Shown here piece after piece: positions 35,981-44,996 of a DNA stretch of 61,133 nt. Each line of letters begins with the position of its first letter. Position 1 is the stretch's first letter. Position numbers and translations under genes: made by a program. The notes beneath the pieces were generated by a model. The model was not told the DNA's origin. It made no database searches and saw only the letters and a program-made list of their open reading frames with translations. This stretch comes from Gammaproteobacteria bacterium (GTDB lineage: Bacteria > Pseudomonadota > Gammaproteobacteria > Pseudomonadales > Azotimanducaceae): positions 377 to 61,509 of the forward strand of contig JAPPHD010000080.1 of the NCBI GenBank assembly GCA_028821125.1. Direction: 5' to 3'.

Positions 35981-36709
35981 TTACCCGGGAGCCGGGTTGG
36001 AACGGCCGGTCAGATGAGACAGGGCGGAGAACAGGTTTTCATCGACATGCGTCGGCGCGCGGGCAAATACGGCGCGCGACCACAAGATCGTCAGGAAGCG
36101 GGCGGCCGAGTCGATATCGGGCAGCAGCTTGCGCAGTGACGGGTTGCGCGTCACGTACAGTTCGTAAGCGACCGACTCGCTCATCGTCGACAACGCGTGA
36201 GCAATGCCGAGAATTTCCTTCTCGTCACAGTACTCAGGATCGGCGAACTCCTCCAACCCAATGGCGATCTGCTTGCGCCAGGAGTACAGGTGTTGCTGCC
36301 AGCGATCGGCGAAATTCGGTTCTGTCAGGCAGCGCATCAGCCCGGCATTCTCCCGGTGCAGTTTGAGCAACGCGTTGTGCATCGCCAGCAAGCCCAGCTC
36401 CAGCTTGTCGTAGGGCCCCGCCAGAGTCACTTCCCGCTCGAACTTCTCGAATACCTCGTCAATCAGCTCCAGCGTCAGTTCGGCCTTGTTCGAAAAATAA
36501 TGGTAGAAGACGCTCGTCGGAATCTCGGCCTGCTCGGTGATCTGCTCCAGGGTCAGATCGCTGAAGGCATGGGTGCGGAGCAGGCGGGCCGCCGCCTTCT
36601 TCAGCCGGTTCCGGCGCATGCGGCCCTTGACGGTGGCCGGCATGCCGTTCCTGTTGCGGGAATCCGGAGTTTCCGGTCTGCGCTTCCCGGTGCGCTTCAA
36701 TGCGGTCAT
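35981..36709 (-). CDS. TetR/AcrR-family transcriptional regulator
   Basis: 242 aa. The DNA-binding region reads RLKKAAARLLRTHAFSDLTL, EQITEQAEIPTSVFYHYFSNKAEL (helix-turn-helix near residues 45-75), followed by an all-helical ligand domain. The N-terminus has an extra basic tail; a shorter start at MPATVKGRMRR is possible. It is the only recognisable transcription factor gene in the window, so it is the first candidate for reading the nine palindromic operators, a binding-site shape normal for TetR dimers. Its own upstream region (36710-36876) has no copy of that palindrome. Confidence 0.85.
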   Translation of the reverse strand: MTALKRTGKRRPETPDSRNRNGMPATVKGRMRRNRLKKAAARLLRTHAFSDLTLEQITEQAEIPTSVFYHYFSNKAELTLELIDEVFEKFEREVTLAGPYDKLELGLLAMHNALLKLHRENAGLMRCLTEPNFADRWQQHLYSWRKQIAIGLEEFADPEYCDEKEILGIAHALSTMSESVAYELYVTRNPSLRKLLPDIDSAARFLTILWSRAVFARAPTHVDENLFSALSHLTGRSNPAPG

Positions 36710-36876
36710 CGCGTGCAGGTGCCTTGAAAGATCATGGGCAAACCAAGACCGGACCGAACCGGAAAGAACACCTCAATGCCCCGCCGGACCCTACGGGAGA
36801 ATCGCTGTCGAAGTGCACGACGGTTGCTTCTCTCGATCGCGATTCGAACCGGAATAAAACATATCTTTCCGTCAGT

Positions 36877-38286
36877 ATGGCTGCAAGTCGCTCTGTAATG
36901 CACGCTTGGCGAAGGTTCCTGTTCGTCTTCGTCATCGGAACCGGTGTGCTGTCCCAGGCTTACGGGGAGGGGACGGATGACGAGGGCATATCGGAGCCGC
37001 CCTTCGGTCTGGCGGCGGTGGTTCTGACGGACGGGGAAATCGCAAAGACCATCTATGCCGGGCGCAAGGGAACCTGGTTCGGACACCCCGTCGGCGGCGA
37101 CAGTGTCTTTCACGGGGCTTCGTTGGGCAAAACGCTCGCCTCCTGGCTGGCACTGAAAATGGTCGCGGAGGGCAAACTGGAGCTTGACAGGGCGTTGAGC
37201 GAGTACACGGACGGCGAATCCTGGGCGGTGCCGCCGGAACTGGGCAATCGCATCACGCTGCGCCATGTATTGACGCACACCTCAGGCCTCGGCAATCAGG
37301 TGGCGCCACCGAATCCGGAGGTCGCCTTCGAGCCCGGGTCACAATTCCAGTATTCGGGCAACGGTTTCTACCTCCTGCAACAGGCAATGCAGGCGGTAAC
37401 CGGGGAGTCCGTGGAAGAGACGATGCGGCGGGAGCTGTTCGAGCCGCTGCAAATGGTCAACTCCTCCTTCGACCCGAAAGCCGATCCCGGCGACGAAGTC
37501 ATCCCGAGCATGCCCGCGCGCTGGGCGGCGGCGGTCGCGGCGCTCATGATCCTCGCAGGCACCCTCTCCGTTCTCGCTATCAGGCTGATCCTGAACAAGT
37601 TGAAGCCGGGCCCCGGCCGGCCCCTGAAGTCGGGTTTCCGGAGGATGGCGGCCGCGGGTGTCCTGACCACAAGCGCAATCGTGGGAGTACTGCTCGGGCC
37701 CCTGTATGGCGCCTATCTCCTCTTGCTGCAACTGGCTTTGGGAGGTGCCTGCCTTGCAGTAGCCCTGGTTGCGCGCCGGGCCCTCAATCGGTCGCCGCGA
37801 TACGAATTCGGGCCGTCGACACGCCGGGCGCTGCCCATCGCCGCGTGCCTGCTGTTACTGGGTGGAATCTACTGGCTCGGGAAGGGGCAGCAGGTGCCGA
37901 TGCCCGCTTTGGTACCGGCTGAGGCGTCGCCCAATCTCGCCTATTCGTTGCGGACCACGGCACTTGACCTGGCCGCCTTCGCAGCCGAGGCGCTCGACGA
38001 TCATGCCGCGGGCGCCGATGAAGGCGCATCCCTTTTCACGGTGCAACGGCCCCTGGGCCAGGGGCTGGAATGGTCGCTTGGCCTCGCCACGCAACAAACC
38101 GAATCGGGGCGGGTTTTCTGGCAATGGGGCAGCAATCCCGGCTTTGAATCCATGCTTGCCTTCCTGCCGGAATCCCGGTCTGCGGTCATCGTTCTCACGA
38201 GCGGCTTCGGCGGCCGCGAAATCGCCGGGGAAATAGCCCGGCGCGAATTGGGCCTGCAGACCGAACTGATAACCGATTTCCCGTGA
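36877..38286 (+). CDS. beta-lactamase-fold serine hydrolase with membrane segments inserted in the catalytic domain
   Basis: About 469 aa; an ATG at 36898 is also possible and gives a tighter signal peptide (WRRFLFVFVIGTGVLSQAYG). The first half has GASLGKTL (Ser-x-x-Lys), TLRHVLTHTSGLG and YSGNGF (Tyr-x-Asn). The domain is then interrupted by about 150 residues with three to four membrane helices, after which QWGSNPGFESM (third motif) and VIVLTSGFGG complete the fold. In the paralogues at 14305 and 18762 the membrane part is at the C-terminus. Its stop overlaps the next gene's GTG (GTGA). It is divergent from the TetR gene. Confidence 0.75.
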   Translation: MAASRSVMHAWRRFLFVFVIGTGVLSQAYGEGTDDEGISEPPFGLAAVVLTDGEIAKTIYAGRKGTWFGHPVGGDSVFHGASLGKTLASWLALKMVAEGKLELDRALSEYTDGESWAVPPELGNRITLRHVLTHTSGLGNQVAPPNPEVAFEPGSQFQYSGNGFYLLQQAMQAVTGESVEETMRRELFEPLQMVNSSFDPKADPGDEVIPSMPARWAAAVAALMILAGTLSVLAIRLILNKLKPGPGRPLKSGFRRMAAAGVLTTSAIVGVLLGPLYGAYLLLLQLALGGACLAVALVARRALNRSPRYEFGPSTRRALPIAACLLLLGGIYWLGKGQQVPMPALVPAEASPNLAYSLRTTALDLAAFAAEALDDHAAGADEGASLFTVQRPLGQGLEWSLGLATQQTESGRVFWQWGSNPGFESMLAFLPESRSAVIVLTSGFGGREIAGEIARRELGLQTELITDFP

Positions 38287-39422
38287 CCGCGTCGCTGTCA
38301 TCGCTGTTCACGCCCTGCCTGGTTCTCGATGAGGCGGTCATGCAACGCAACATCGACACCGTCGCGGACCGGGCCGGCAGGCTCGGCGTAACGCTGCGGC
38401 CGCATTTCAAGACCGCCAAGTGCATCGAAGTCGCGAAGCGGCAGTTGCACCGCAACGCCAGGGGACTGACCGTGTCTACGCTGCGGGAAGCGCAGTTCTG
38501 CCTCGATCATGGAGTAGTCGACCTCTTCTACGCCGTTGAACTCGCTCCCTCGAAGACGGAAGCAATCTGCCGCCTGATCGGGAAGGGCGCAGACCTGAAG
38601 TGCCTGGTGGATTCCCCGGATGCCGCGGAGGCGATTGCGGCGCGCGCCGGGGATACGACGGTGCCACTGTTGATTTCAATGGACATGGACGGCTATCGGT
38701 GTGGCATCCCGGGCAACGGCGCGGGCCTGAAAAGGCTGGCCAACTACATTCACGGCCGGGCGAACCTGCGGTTCAGCGGATTGATGGCCTATTCCGGAGC
38801 GTCATACGGCCTGGATTCTGCCGCGGAAAAGGGACGCCTGCTGGAGGACCACCTGGGCGCAGCGCTGGCGGCGAGGTCGACGCTCGGCATCGAGTGCCCG
38901 ACGCTGAGCATCGGTTCGACGCCCGCATTCATGAACGCGGAGCGGCTTCTTGGGGCGACGGAAGTCAGGGCGGGCATCTATGTGTTCCAGGACCTGTTTC
39001 AGGCCGGCCGCGGCCATTGCGGCGTTTCGGATATCGCGCTTTCCGTGTTGACCCGCGTCATCAGTGTCCAACCGGAACGAAACCGCTTTTTCGTCGATGC
39101 CGGAGGTCTCGCGATGTCGAAGGACCGCAGCACCCGCGGATACGGTTTCGATGCGGGTTACGGCGCTCTCTGCGACGCCGGTTCCGGGGAGTTGATCGAT
39201 GATCTCGTCATTCGGGAGGTACACCAGGAACACGGTGTCGTGTCGAGCCGGTCGGGAAAGCCGGTCGACTTTTCCGGGGTGACCATAGACAGGATGTACC
39301 GGGTGCTCCCCAACCACTCCGACATGACGGCGGCCGCGTTCGACAAGTACTTCGTCATCGACGGGCAAGGCGATGTGGTGGACGTGTGGCCACGGGCAAA
39401 CGGCTGGGAGCCTGAAAGCTGA
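38283..39422 (+). CDS. D-threonine aldolase/D-serine dehydratase-like PLP enzyme
   Basis: 379 aa, fold-type III (alanine-racemase-like barrel). The PLP lysine is in RPHFKTAKC (Lys43). The metal-site motif near residue 345 reads PNHSDMT: His-x-Asp, as in D-threonine aldolase (His347/Asp349), and not the His-x-Cys of D-serine dehydratase. It would split or form D-beta-hydroxy-alpha-amino acids with PLP and a divalent metal. It is translationally coupled to the membrane serine hydrolase through the GTGA overlap, so the hydrolase may release a D-amino acid that this enzyme then uses. That link is inference. Confidence 0.8.
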   Translation: MTASLSSLFTPCLVLDEAVMQRNIDTVADRAGRLGVTLRPHFKTAKCIEVAKRQLHRNARGLTVSTLREAQFCLDHGVVDLFYAVELAPSKTEAICRLIGKGADLKCLVDSPDAAEAIAARAGDTTVPLLISMDMDGYRCGIPGNGAGLKRLANYIHGRANLRFSGLMAYSGASYGLDSAAEKGRLLEDHLGAALAARSTLGIECPTLSIGSTPAFMNAERLLGATEVRAGIYVFQDLFQAGRGHCGVSDIALSVLTRVISVQPERNRFFVDAGGLAMSKDRSTRGYGFDAGYGALCDAGSGELIDDLVIREVHQEHGVVSSRSGKPVDFSGVTIDRMYRVLPNHSDMTAAAFDKYFVIDGQGDVVDVWPRANGWEPES

Positions 39423-39480
39423 GCCAGGCAGGCCGCGGCGCCCGGGCATCGATCCCGCTCGCCGGCGCACTCGGCCGCGG

Positions 39481-40479
39481 TCAGGCCCACACCCCGAAAG
39501 CCATGCCCTGTCCGGTGCCGGCCGGCGTTCGCCGGATCGGGACATAAGCGAGCCACCGGTTTTTTCTCGACGCGCCCAGCATGCCCGCCATCGTGATCCA
39601 GCTACGGATTTCCGACGATCCGGAAGTCAGTCGTTGCTCCGGGATGCCATCCAGGTAGTCAAGGTCGTTGCCGAGGATCGCATCGAGGATGCCGCGGTCG
39701 AATTCCTCCTCGCAGATGAAGTGGCTCAGGCCGCCGGAGGCAATGACCGCAACCCTGAGATCGCCGGGCAGTTCGTCGAGAGCACGCGCCAACGCCGCCC
39801 CGAATCTCCGGCATCGGGCCGGCGTCGGAACGTTCGGGGGATACATCGTATTGATCATCACCGGCAGAATCCGGGCGTTCATGCCCTTGAGGATGCGTTC
39901 GGCCACGTATCCCCAGGCGTGCCCGAAACCGAGCCGCTCCGGCTCGGGGACCGAGCCGATGGTTGCCACATCGAACTCGTCGGCCACAAGTTGCTCCACC
40001 AGCCATTCAGCGGCCTCGGGAGCGGCGCGGTAGCGGCGCACCGCGTCCATGCCGTAGGCTTTCGACACCGCGATACGCCACCCCGGCATGCCGGCAGGGT
40101 CCCGTCTGTATGTGGCGATTTCAGCGCCGCAATAGACGGCGAGGCCTGGCGAATTGTGCGGGCCGAAGAGTTCCCGCTGATCGTTGCCGATGATGACCAC
40201 AATGTCCGGACGCGCATTGCGCACGTCCTTGGCCAGCTGGTCCAGCGCCTCCCGGCACTCACCGGCCTTCCCGCGAAATTTCTCGATCGTGATTTCGCTG
40301 CCGTACCGGTTTCCGGTCTCCTTGAAGTAGTCGGCGTAGGTGACGAACGTACCGTCGGGCTTGTTGATGTGTGGTTCCGGATTGCTCATTTCGTCACGCG
40401 CGCGCTCGTTCCAGCGCTCGGGCGGAAGAATGAGCATCGGGCCATGGGACATTCCGGCCAGAAACACGATTTCAGTCAA
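39481..40479 (-). CDS. LigB-family extradiol ring-cleavage dioxygenase (class III)
   Basis: About 332 aa from a TTG at 40479, giving MTEIVFLAGMSHGP with the iron ligand His12 as in LigB. Upstream codons (to 40608) would run through the operator and have no match. Further motifs are IVVIIGNDQREL, GFGHAWGYVAERI and VIASGGLSHF (active-site His). It belongs to the catalytic beta type of protocatechuate 4,5-dioxygenase and related enzymes. No LigA small subunit is visible, so it is a single-subunit form or distinct in substrate. Operator copy 9 lies 38 bases upstream. Confidence 0.85.
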   Translation of the reverse strand: MTEIVFLAGMSHGPMLILPPERWNERARDEMSNPEPHINKPDGTFVTYADYFKETGNRYGSEITIEKFRGKAGECREALDQLAKDVRNARPDIVVIIGNDQRELFGPHNSPGLAVYCGAEIATYRRDPAGMPGWRIAVSKAYGMDAVRRYRAAPEAAEWLVEQLVADEFDVATIGSVPEPERLGFGHAWGYVAERILKGMNARILPVMINTMYPPNVPTPARCRRFGAALARALDELPGDLRVAVIASGGLSHFICEEEFDRGILDAILGNDLDYLDGIPEQRLTSGSSEIRSWITMAGMLGASRKNRWLAYVPIRRTPAGTGQGMAFGVWA

Positions 40480-40517
40480 TTTGAAGCCCGCCAGTCTGCG
40501 ATTGACCTCACCCTGAA

Positions 40518-40537
40518 AATAGAAGATATTTTCTATT
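40518..40537. promoter_or_regulatory. palindromic operator, copy 9 (AATAGAA-N6-TTCTATT, perfect palindrome arms)
   Basis: The best copy: both arms are exact reverse complements. It sits upstream of the LigB-type dioxygenase gene, and its position helps to place that gene's start. Confidence 0.8.
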
Positions 40538-40700
40538 CGTGCAATGCTCCAGCCAGGTTCCGTGCAGGCCGGCCGGCAGTTTGGCGCCGCCGGACAGCGT
40601 CGATTCATGCCTCTTGTTCGCGCGTAGAGTTGCCGGATGAGTCAAGTTCGCACGCGGGCACTGTCTTCTTTTCGGGCTGGGGCATCGTCCCGTTAGATTG

Positions 40701-41075
40701 ATGGAACAGATCTCGACAAAGAACGCCAGCCCTCCCGGTGGCCACTACGCTCAGGCGGTGCGGCACAACGGTTTCGTCTTCGTTTCCGGACAACTGGGTT
40801 TCACGCCGGGAACGCTGGAACGAACCGCCGGTTCGATCGAGCAGGAAACCAGGAATTGCCTGGAGAACGTGGCTGCGATTCTCGAGGCGGCCGGATCCGG
40901 GCTGCACAAGCTCGTCAAGGTGACGATCTACGTTGCCAGCATCGACGACTGGCCGCGGGTCAACGCCGTCTACGAGGAATATCTCGGAGCGCATCGCCCG
41001 GCCAGGGCGATTGTTCCATCGGGCAAATTGCATCACGGATTCAACGTCGAGGTTGAAGCGGTCGCTTCGGTCTGA
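40701..41075 (+). CDS. RidA/YjgF-family imine deaminase
   Basis: 124 aa, normal length. It has GGHYAQAVRHNGFVFVSGQ, NLENVAAILEAAG-like sequence, the strand KVTIYVASIDDW and RPARAIVPSG, where the Arg is the family's active-site residue. RidA-type proteins hydrolyse reactive enamines/imines made by PLP enzymes, which fits the aminotransferases and D-threonine-aldolase-like protein nearby. It heads the rightward run RidA - acyl-CoA ligase - acyl-CoA dehydrogenase - aldo/keto reductase, 23 bases before the ligase. The ATG follows an in-frame TTG; no clear ribosome site is seen. Confidence 0.85.
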   Translation: MEQISTKNASPPGGHYAQAVRHNGFVFVSGQLGFTPGTLERTAGSIEQETRNCLENVAAILEAAGSGLHKLVKVTIYVASIDDWPRVNAVYEEYLGAHRPARAIVPSGKLHHGFNVEVEAVASV

Positions 41076-41098
41076 CCGCCAACTGGGAGACCGTACCG

Positions 41099-42595
41099 AT
41101 GGCCATCGTTTCCGCACCCACGGCATTGCGCCGATGGGAAGCACTCGATCCGGACAAACCGGCGTTGACCGACGACACCATTACGCTGAGCCGCCGCCAG
41201 CTTGCGCGGCGAACCAATCGCCTGGCGCGTGAATTCGCCGCGCGCGGCGTTACCGAGGGCAGCTTCGTCACCATCGCCATGCCGAACCGCTGCGCCTGCA
41301 TCGAAGCGGCAATCGCCGCGCTGAAGCTCGGGGCGACGCCGCAGCCGGTGTCCTCCAGGCTTCCCAAACGCGAACTGGACGCGATTGTGGAACTGGCCGA
41401 TCCCTCCCTGGTATTCGGCGTGGAAGCCGGCAGCTACCCGGACCGGGTCACGCTGCCGGCCGGGTTCGAGGCGGCGGCAACCACCTCCGATGCACCGCTT
41501 CCCGACCGGACGGCACGCCACTGGAAAGCGCCGACGTCCGGCGGAAGCACCGGGCGCCCCAAGTTGATCGTCGCCGGCACGCCCGCCGAAGTCGACGACG
41601 AATTGCAGCCGTTCCAGTTTCCGGTCCTGATTCCGCGCGACGGCGTGGCGCTGATCCCGGGCCCCCTGTACCACAACGCCCCCTTTACCACGGGCCTGCA
41701 GAACCTGTTTCACGGCAACCACGTCGTCATCATGGGCCGCTTCGATGCGCTCGCAACGCTTGAACTGATCGAGCGGCACCGCGTGCAGTACGTGCTGCTG
41801 GTTCCGACCATGATGTCGCGCATCTGGAAACTGCCCGCCGCGCAGCGGGCGCGTTTCGACCTGTCCTCGCTGCGGGTGGTGTACCACATGGCGTCGCACT
41901 GCCCGGCATGGCTGAAGGCGGCGTGGATCGAGTGGCTCGGCCCGGAGCGCATCTTCGAACTGTACGGGGGCACGGAAGGGCAGGCGATCACGGCCCTCGA
42001 CGGCGTGGAATGGCTGCAGCATCGAGGTTCCGTGGGCCGTTGTGTCTCGGGAGAGATACGGATACTCGACGAGGACGGCAACGAAGCGCCTGTCGGCGAA
42101 GTCGGGGAAATCTACATGCGCCCCACGCCGGACACCGGGCCAACCTATTTCTATGTCGGCGCCGAATCCAGGGCCCGCGACGGTTGGGAGACCATCGGCG
42201 ACATCGGCTGGCTGGACGAGGAAGGCTACCTGTACCTGGCGGACCGGCGCACCGACATGATCGTCCGGGGCGGCGCCAACATTTACCCGGCGGAAGTCGA
42301 AGCGGCGATCGACGAACACCCGGCGGTACAGTCCTGCGCCGTCATCGGGCTGCCGGACGAAGACCTGGGCCAACGGGTACACGCCATCGTTCAGACCGCC
42401 GGGGGTGTCAGCGAATCGGCATTGGCCAGGCACCTCGAGGAACGGCTCGCAAAATACAAGATTCCGGGAACGTACGAATTCGTGAGCGAACCCATGCGGG
42501 ACGATGCGGGCAAGACGCGCCGCTCTGCGCTGCGCGAAGCCCGCACCGCGCACCCACGCCTCATCGGGGAAGGATACATTGACGGACCTTGCTGA
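41099..42595 (+). CDS. AMP-forming acyl-CoA synthetase
   Basis: 498 aa, the ANL superfamily. The P-loop-like motif is TSGGSTGRPKL, followed by ELYGGTEGQ and the hinge region YLADRRTDMIVRGGANIYPAEVE; the C-terminal lysine falls in DDAGKTRR. It adenylates a carboxylic acid and makes the CoA ester. It resembles the bile-acid/phenylacetate type of ligase more than long-chain FadD, but substrate is uncertain. The next gene starts within it (17-base overlap). Confidence 0.87.
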   Translation: MAIVSAPTALRRWEALDPDKPALTDDTITLSRRQLARRTNRLAREFAARGVTEGSFVTIAMPNRCACIEAAIAALKLGATPQPVSSRLPKRELDAIVELADPSLVFGVEAGSYPDRVTLPAGFEAAATTSDAPLPDRTARHWKAPTSGGSTGRPKLIVAGTPAEVDDELQPFQFPVLIPRDGVALIPGPLYHNAPFTTGLQNLFHGNHVVIMGRFDALATLELIERHRVQYVLLVPTMMSRIWKLPAAQRARFDLSSLRVVYHMASHCPAWLKAAWIEWLGPERIFELYGGTEGQAITALDGVEWLQHRGSVGRCVSGEIRILDEDGNEAPVGEVGEIYMRPTPDTGPTYFYVGAESRARDGWETIGDIGWLDEEGYLYLADRRTDMIVRGGANIYPAEVEAAIDEHPAVQSCAVIGLPDEDLGQRVHAIVQTAGGVSESALARHLEERLAKYKIPGTYEFVSEPMRDDAGKTRRSALREARTAHPRLIGEGYIDGPC

Positions 42596-43760
42596 ATTCC
42601 GCGCTGGAACCCGAGCCTGGCTCGAGGCCAACTGCCCCCCCGGTGCCCGGGGTCCTGGACTCATCCCCACCGGCAGCACCAAGGTCGAGATCACCGACCG
42701 GGACACCCGGGTCTGGCTCGACCGGATGATCGAGAAAGGCTGGACCGCGCCCGACTGGCCGAAGGAATATGGCGGTGGGGGGCTGAACAAGCTCGAGTAC
42801 AGCATTCTCGCCGAGGAGATGAAGCGTATCGAGGCGCGGCCCGCGCTGGGCGGTTTCGGGGTCATGATGATCGGCCCCACCATTCTCGAGTTCGGCACCG
42901 AACAGCAGAAAAGAACCCACATCCCGCGCATTACCCGCGCCGAGGTGGCCTGGTGCCAGGGTTACAGCGAGCCGGGGGCGGGCAGCGACCTGGCGAGCCT
43001 CAGCACCCGCGCCGAAGACCGCGGCGACCACTTCGTCATCAACGGCCAGAAGGTCTGGACGAGCGGCGCGCACCTCGCCGATTGGATGTTCATTCTGGTG
43101 CGCACCGACCCGAATGCCCCCAAGCACCAGGGCATCAGCTTCCTGCTGCTGCCGATGGACCAGCCGGGCATCACCGTCAGGCCCATCCGCATGATCAACG
43201 GTGAAGCCCCCTTCAATGCGACGTTCTTCGACAACGCCGTGGCCGCGAAGGACGACCTGATCGGCGAGCTGAACAAGGGCTGGACCGTCGGCAAGCGCCT
43301 GCTGCAGCACGAGCGCTCGGGCATGGGCGAACTCATGATGGGCAGCACCGGGGGAGTGGTCGAGGAACGCCTGGTGGACGAGGCGAGATCCGCCCTGGGC
43401 CATGACGGAGGCAGAATCGCCGACCCGGTCTGGCGGTCCAGGGTTGCCGCCCACGAGATGAACCGGCACGCCTACCGGCTTGCGCAACGGCGTGCGGTGG
43501 AGGAATCGGAAGGCGGCACCCCGGGCCCGGTGTCCTCGATCTTCAAGCTTTACGGCAGCGAACTGCAGCAGGATTTCTACGACCTGACGACGCGCATGCG
43601 CGGGACGCGGGGGTTCAGCACCGACCTGCAGACGGCTACTGCGGAGGAACGGGAGATGACGAGCCTCTGGCTGCACTATCGCGCGGTGACCATCTACAGC
43701 GGCAGCAACGAGATTCAACGCAACATCATCGCCAAGCGCGTGCTCGGGTTGCCGGACTGA
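42579..43760 (+). CDS. acyl-CoA dehydrogenase
   Basis: 393 aa from a TTG at 42579 with GGGAAGGA before it. FAD-binding sequence WCQGYSEPGAGSDLA, GQKVWTSGAH, and IYSGSNEIQRNIIAKRVLGLP at the C-terminus are typical. It introduces a 2,3-double bond into an acyl-CoA, with electrons going to ETF. It overlaps the CoA ligase gene, so both act in sequence. A sterol- or aromatic-side-chain type substrate is possible given the cluster, but this is not shown by the sequence. Confidence 0.9.
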   Translation: MTDLAEFRAGTRAWLEANCPPGARGPGLIPTGSTKVEITDRDTRVWLDRMIEKGWTAPDWPKEYGGGGLNKLEYSILAEEMKRIEARPALGGFGVMMIGPTILEFGTEQQKRTHIPRITRAEVAWCQGYSEPGAGSDLASLSTRAEDRGDHFVINGQKVWTSGAHLADWMFILVRTDPNAPKHQGISFLLLPMDQPGITVRPIRMINGEAPFNATFFDNAVAAKDDLIGELNKGWTVGKRLLQHERSGMGELMMGSTGGVVEERLVDEARSALGHDGGRIADPVWRSRVAAHEMNRHAYRLAQRRAVEESEGGTPGPVSSIFKLYGSELQQDFYDLTTRMRGTRGFSTDLQTATAEEREMTSLWLHYRAVTIYSGSNEIQRNIIAKRVLGLPD

Positions 43761-43938
43761 GCGTTGCGAGCCCGCCGCCGGCGGAATCTGGGAGGATCTG
43801 CTGAACGCACTGGAGTCGCAGTGGGCGGAACTCGCCGCCGATACCGATTCCGAACGGGAGGATTGGCGGACGTTTGCGCGGCGCGGCCATGTTGACGCAC
43901 GCTGCAAAGGTGGCAAAGTGGCCGTGTAAACCGACAGG

Positions 43939-44988
43939 ATGCCTGAGCCCATGAAAACCAGCCTGCCCAGCCGCCGATCGTTCCTGCAACTGCTCGCGAT
44001 GCTCGCCGCCGGCGGGCAGGCGCTGTGGCACACGCGCGATGTCCAGGCCGCCATCGAAACGGCGAAGGACGCCGCCGCGAGCGCCGTGCCCTGGCCGGAA
44101 ATGACCTACCGCACGCTGGGCCGCACCGGTTACAACGCGAGCCGGCTGGTGTTCGGTTGCGGCGCCGCGCTGTCCCGGCAGCCCCGGGACGAACTGCTCG
44201 AACGCGCCTTCGAGGCGGGCGTCAACGTCTACGATGTCGGCACGCGGCGGTACTACGACGCCGCCGAGCGCAACCTGCGGAACTTCGTCGCGCGCCATCG
44301 CGACGACATTTTTCTGATCTCCAAAGCCCTGACGGGCATCGATGGGGGCCCCGACGACGGGATCTCCGCGGCACAGGCGCGCAAGGCGGCAGAGACATGG
44401 ACCACCGCGCTGGAGGAAAGCCTCGTGGAACTGGGCATCGACCATCTGGACGCTTACTACCAGATGGGCGTGAACAATCCGAATATGGTCCGCTCGGAGG
44501 AGATGTACGAGACCTTCCTTGCGGCCAAGCGGGCGGGAAAGGTGTCGCACTACGGCATCAGCACACACGAAAACGCCGCGAGCGTCCTGGAAGCGGCGGC
44601 GGACACCGGCTGGTACAGCCTGGCCATGATCGCCGTCACGCCGGCGGGCTGGTACGACTGGAACAGCCGCAAGCTGCTCGATGGCACGCCGGACATGAAG
44701 GCGATCCGTCCCCTGCTCGACAAGGCCAGGGCCGCGGGGATGGGGTTGGTCGGCATGAAGGCCGGGCGCCTGCTCGCGGGCCGGCGCTGGCTCGGGCGCG
44801 GTGACCCCCAGGCGTTCGACAGGCACTACGATGAAAAACTGCTCCGCTCACATCTCTCGGACTTCCAGCGCAGTTACGCGTATGTACTCGAAAACGGCCT
44901 CGACGTCGTCAATGCCGACATGCAGAGCTACGCGATATTGCGGGAGAACTTCGTCGCAGCAGCCATGGCGGAAGAATACTTCGCATGA
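43939..44988 (+). CDS. twin-arginine exported aldo/keto reductase
   Basis: 349 aa. The N-terminus carries a Tat-type signal (PSRRSFLQLLAMLAAGG). The barrel begins MTYRTLGRTGYNASRLVFG, with the catalytic region around NVYDVGTRRYYDAAE and HLDAYYQMGV, and GKVSHYGISTHE. The normal catalytic Tyr/Lys/His set is not easily matched, so the activity could be altered. It would act in the periplasm, unusual for a family that normally uses NAD(P)H. About 180 bases separate it from the acyl-CoA dehydrogenase gene; that gap holds only an open stretch with no good start. Confidence 0.8.
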   Translation: MPEPMKTSLPSRRSFLQLLAMLAAGGQALWHTRDVQAAIETAKDAAASAVPWPEMTYRTLGRTGYNASRLVFGCGAALSRQPRDELLERAFEAGVNVYDVGTRRYYDAAERNLRNFVARHRDDIFLISKALTGIDGGPDDGISAAQARKAAETWTTALEESLVELGIDHLDAYYQMGVNNPNMVRSEEMYETFLAAKRAGKVSHYGISTHENAASVLEAAADTGWYSLAMIAVTPAGWYDWNSRKLLDGTPDMKAIRPLLDKARAAGMGLVGMKAGRLLAGRRWLGRGDPQAFDRHYDEKLLRSHLSDFQRSYAYVLENGLDVVNADMQSYAILRENFVAAAMAEEYFA

Positions 44989-44996
44989 AACGGTCG

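Noticed and set aside
43761-43938. Open stretch of about 45 codons between the acyl-CoA dehydrogenase and aldo/keto reductase genes
   Set aside because: No start codon with a ribosome site and no recognisable family; left unannotated.
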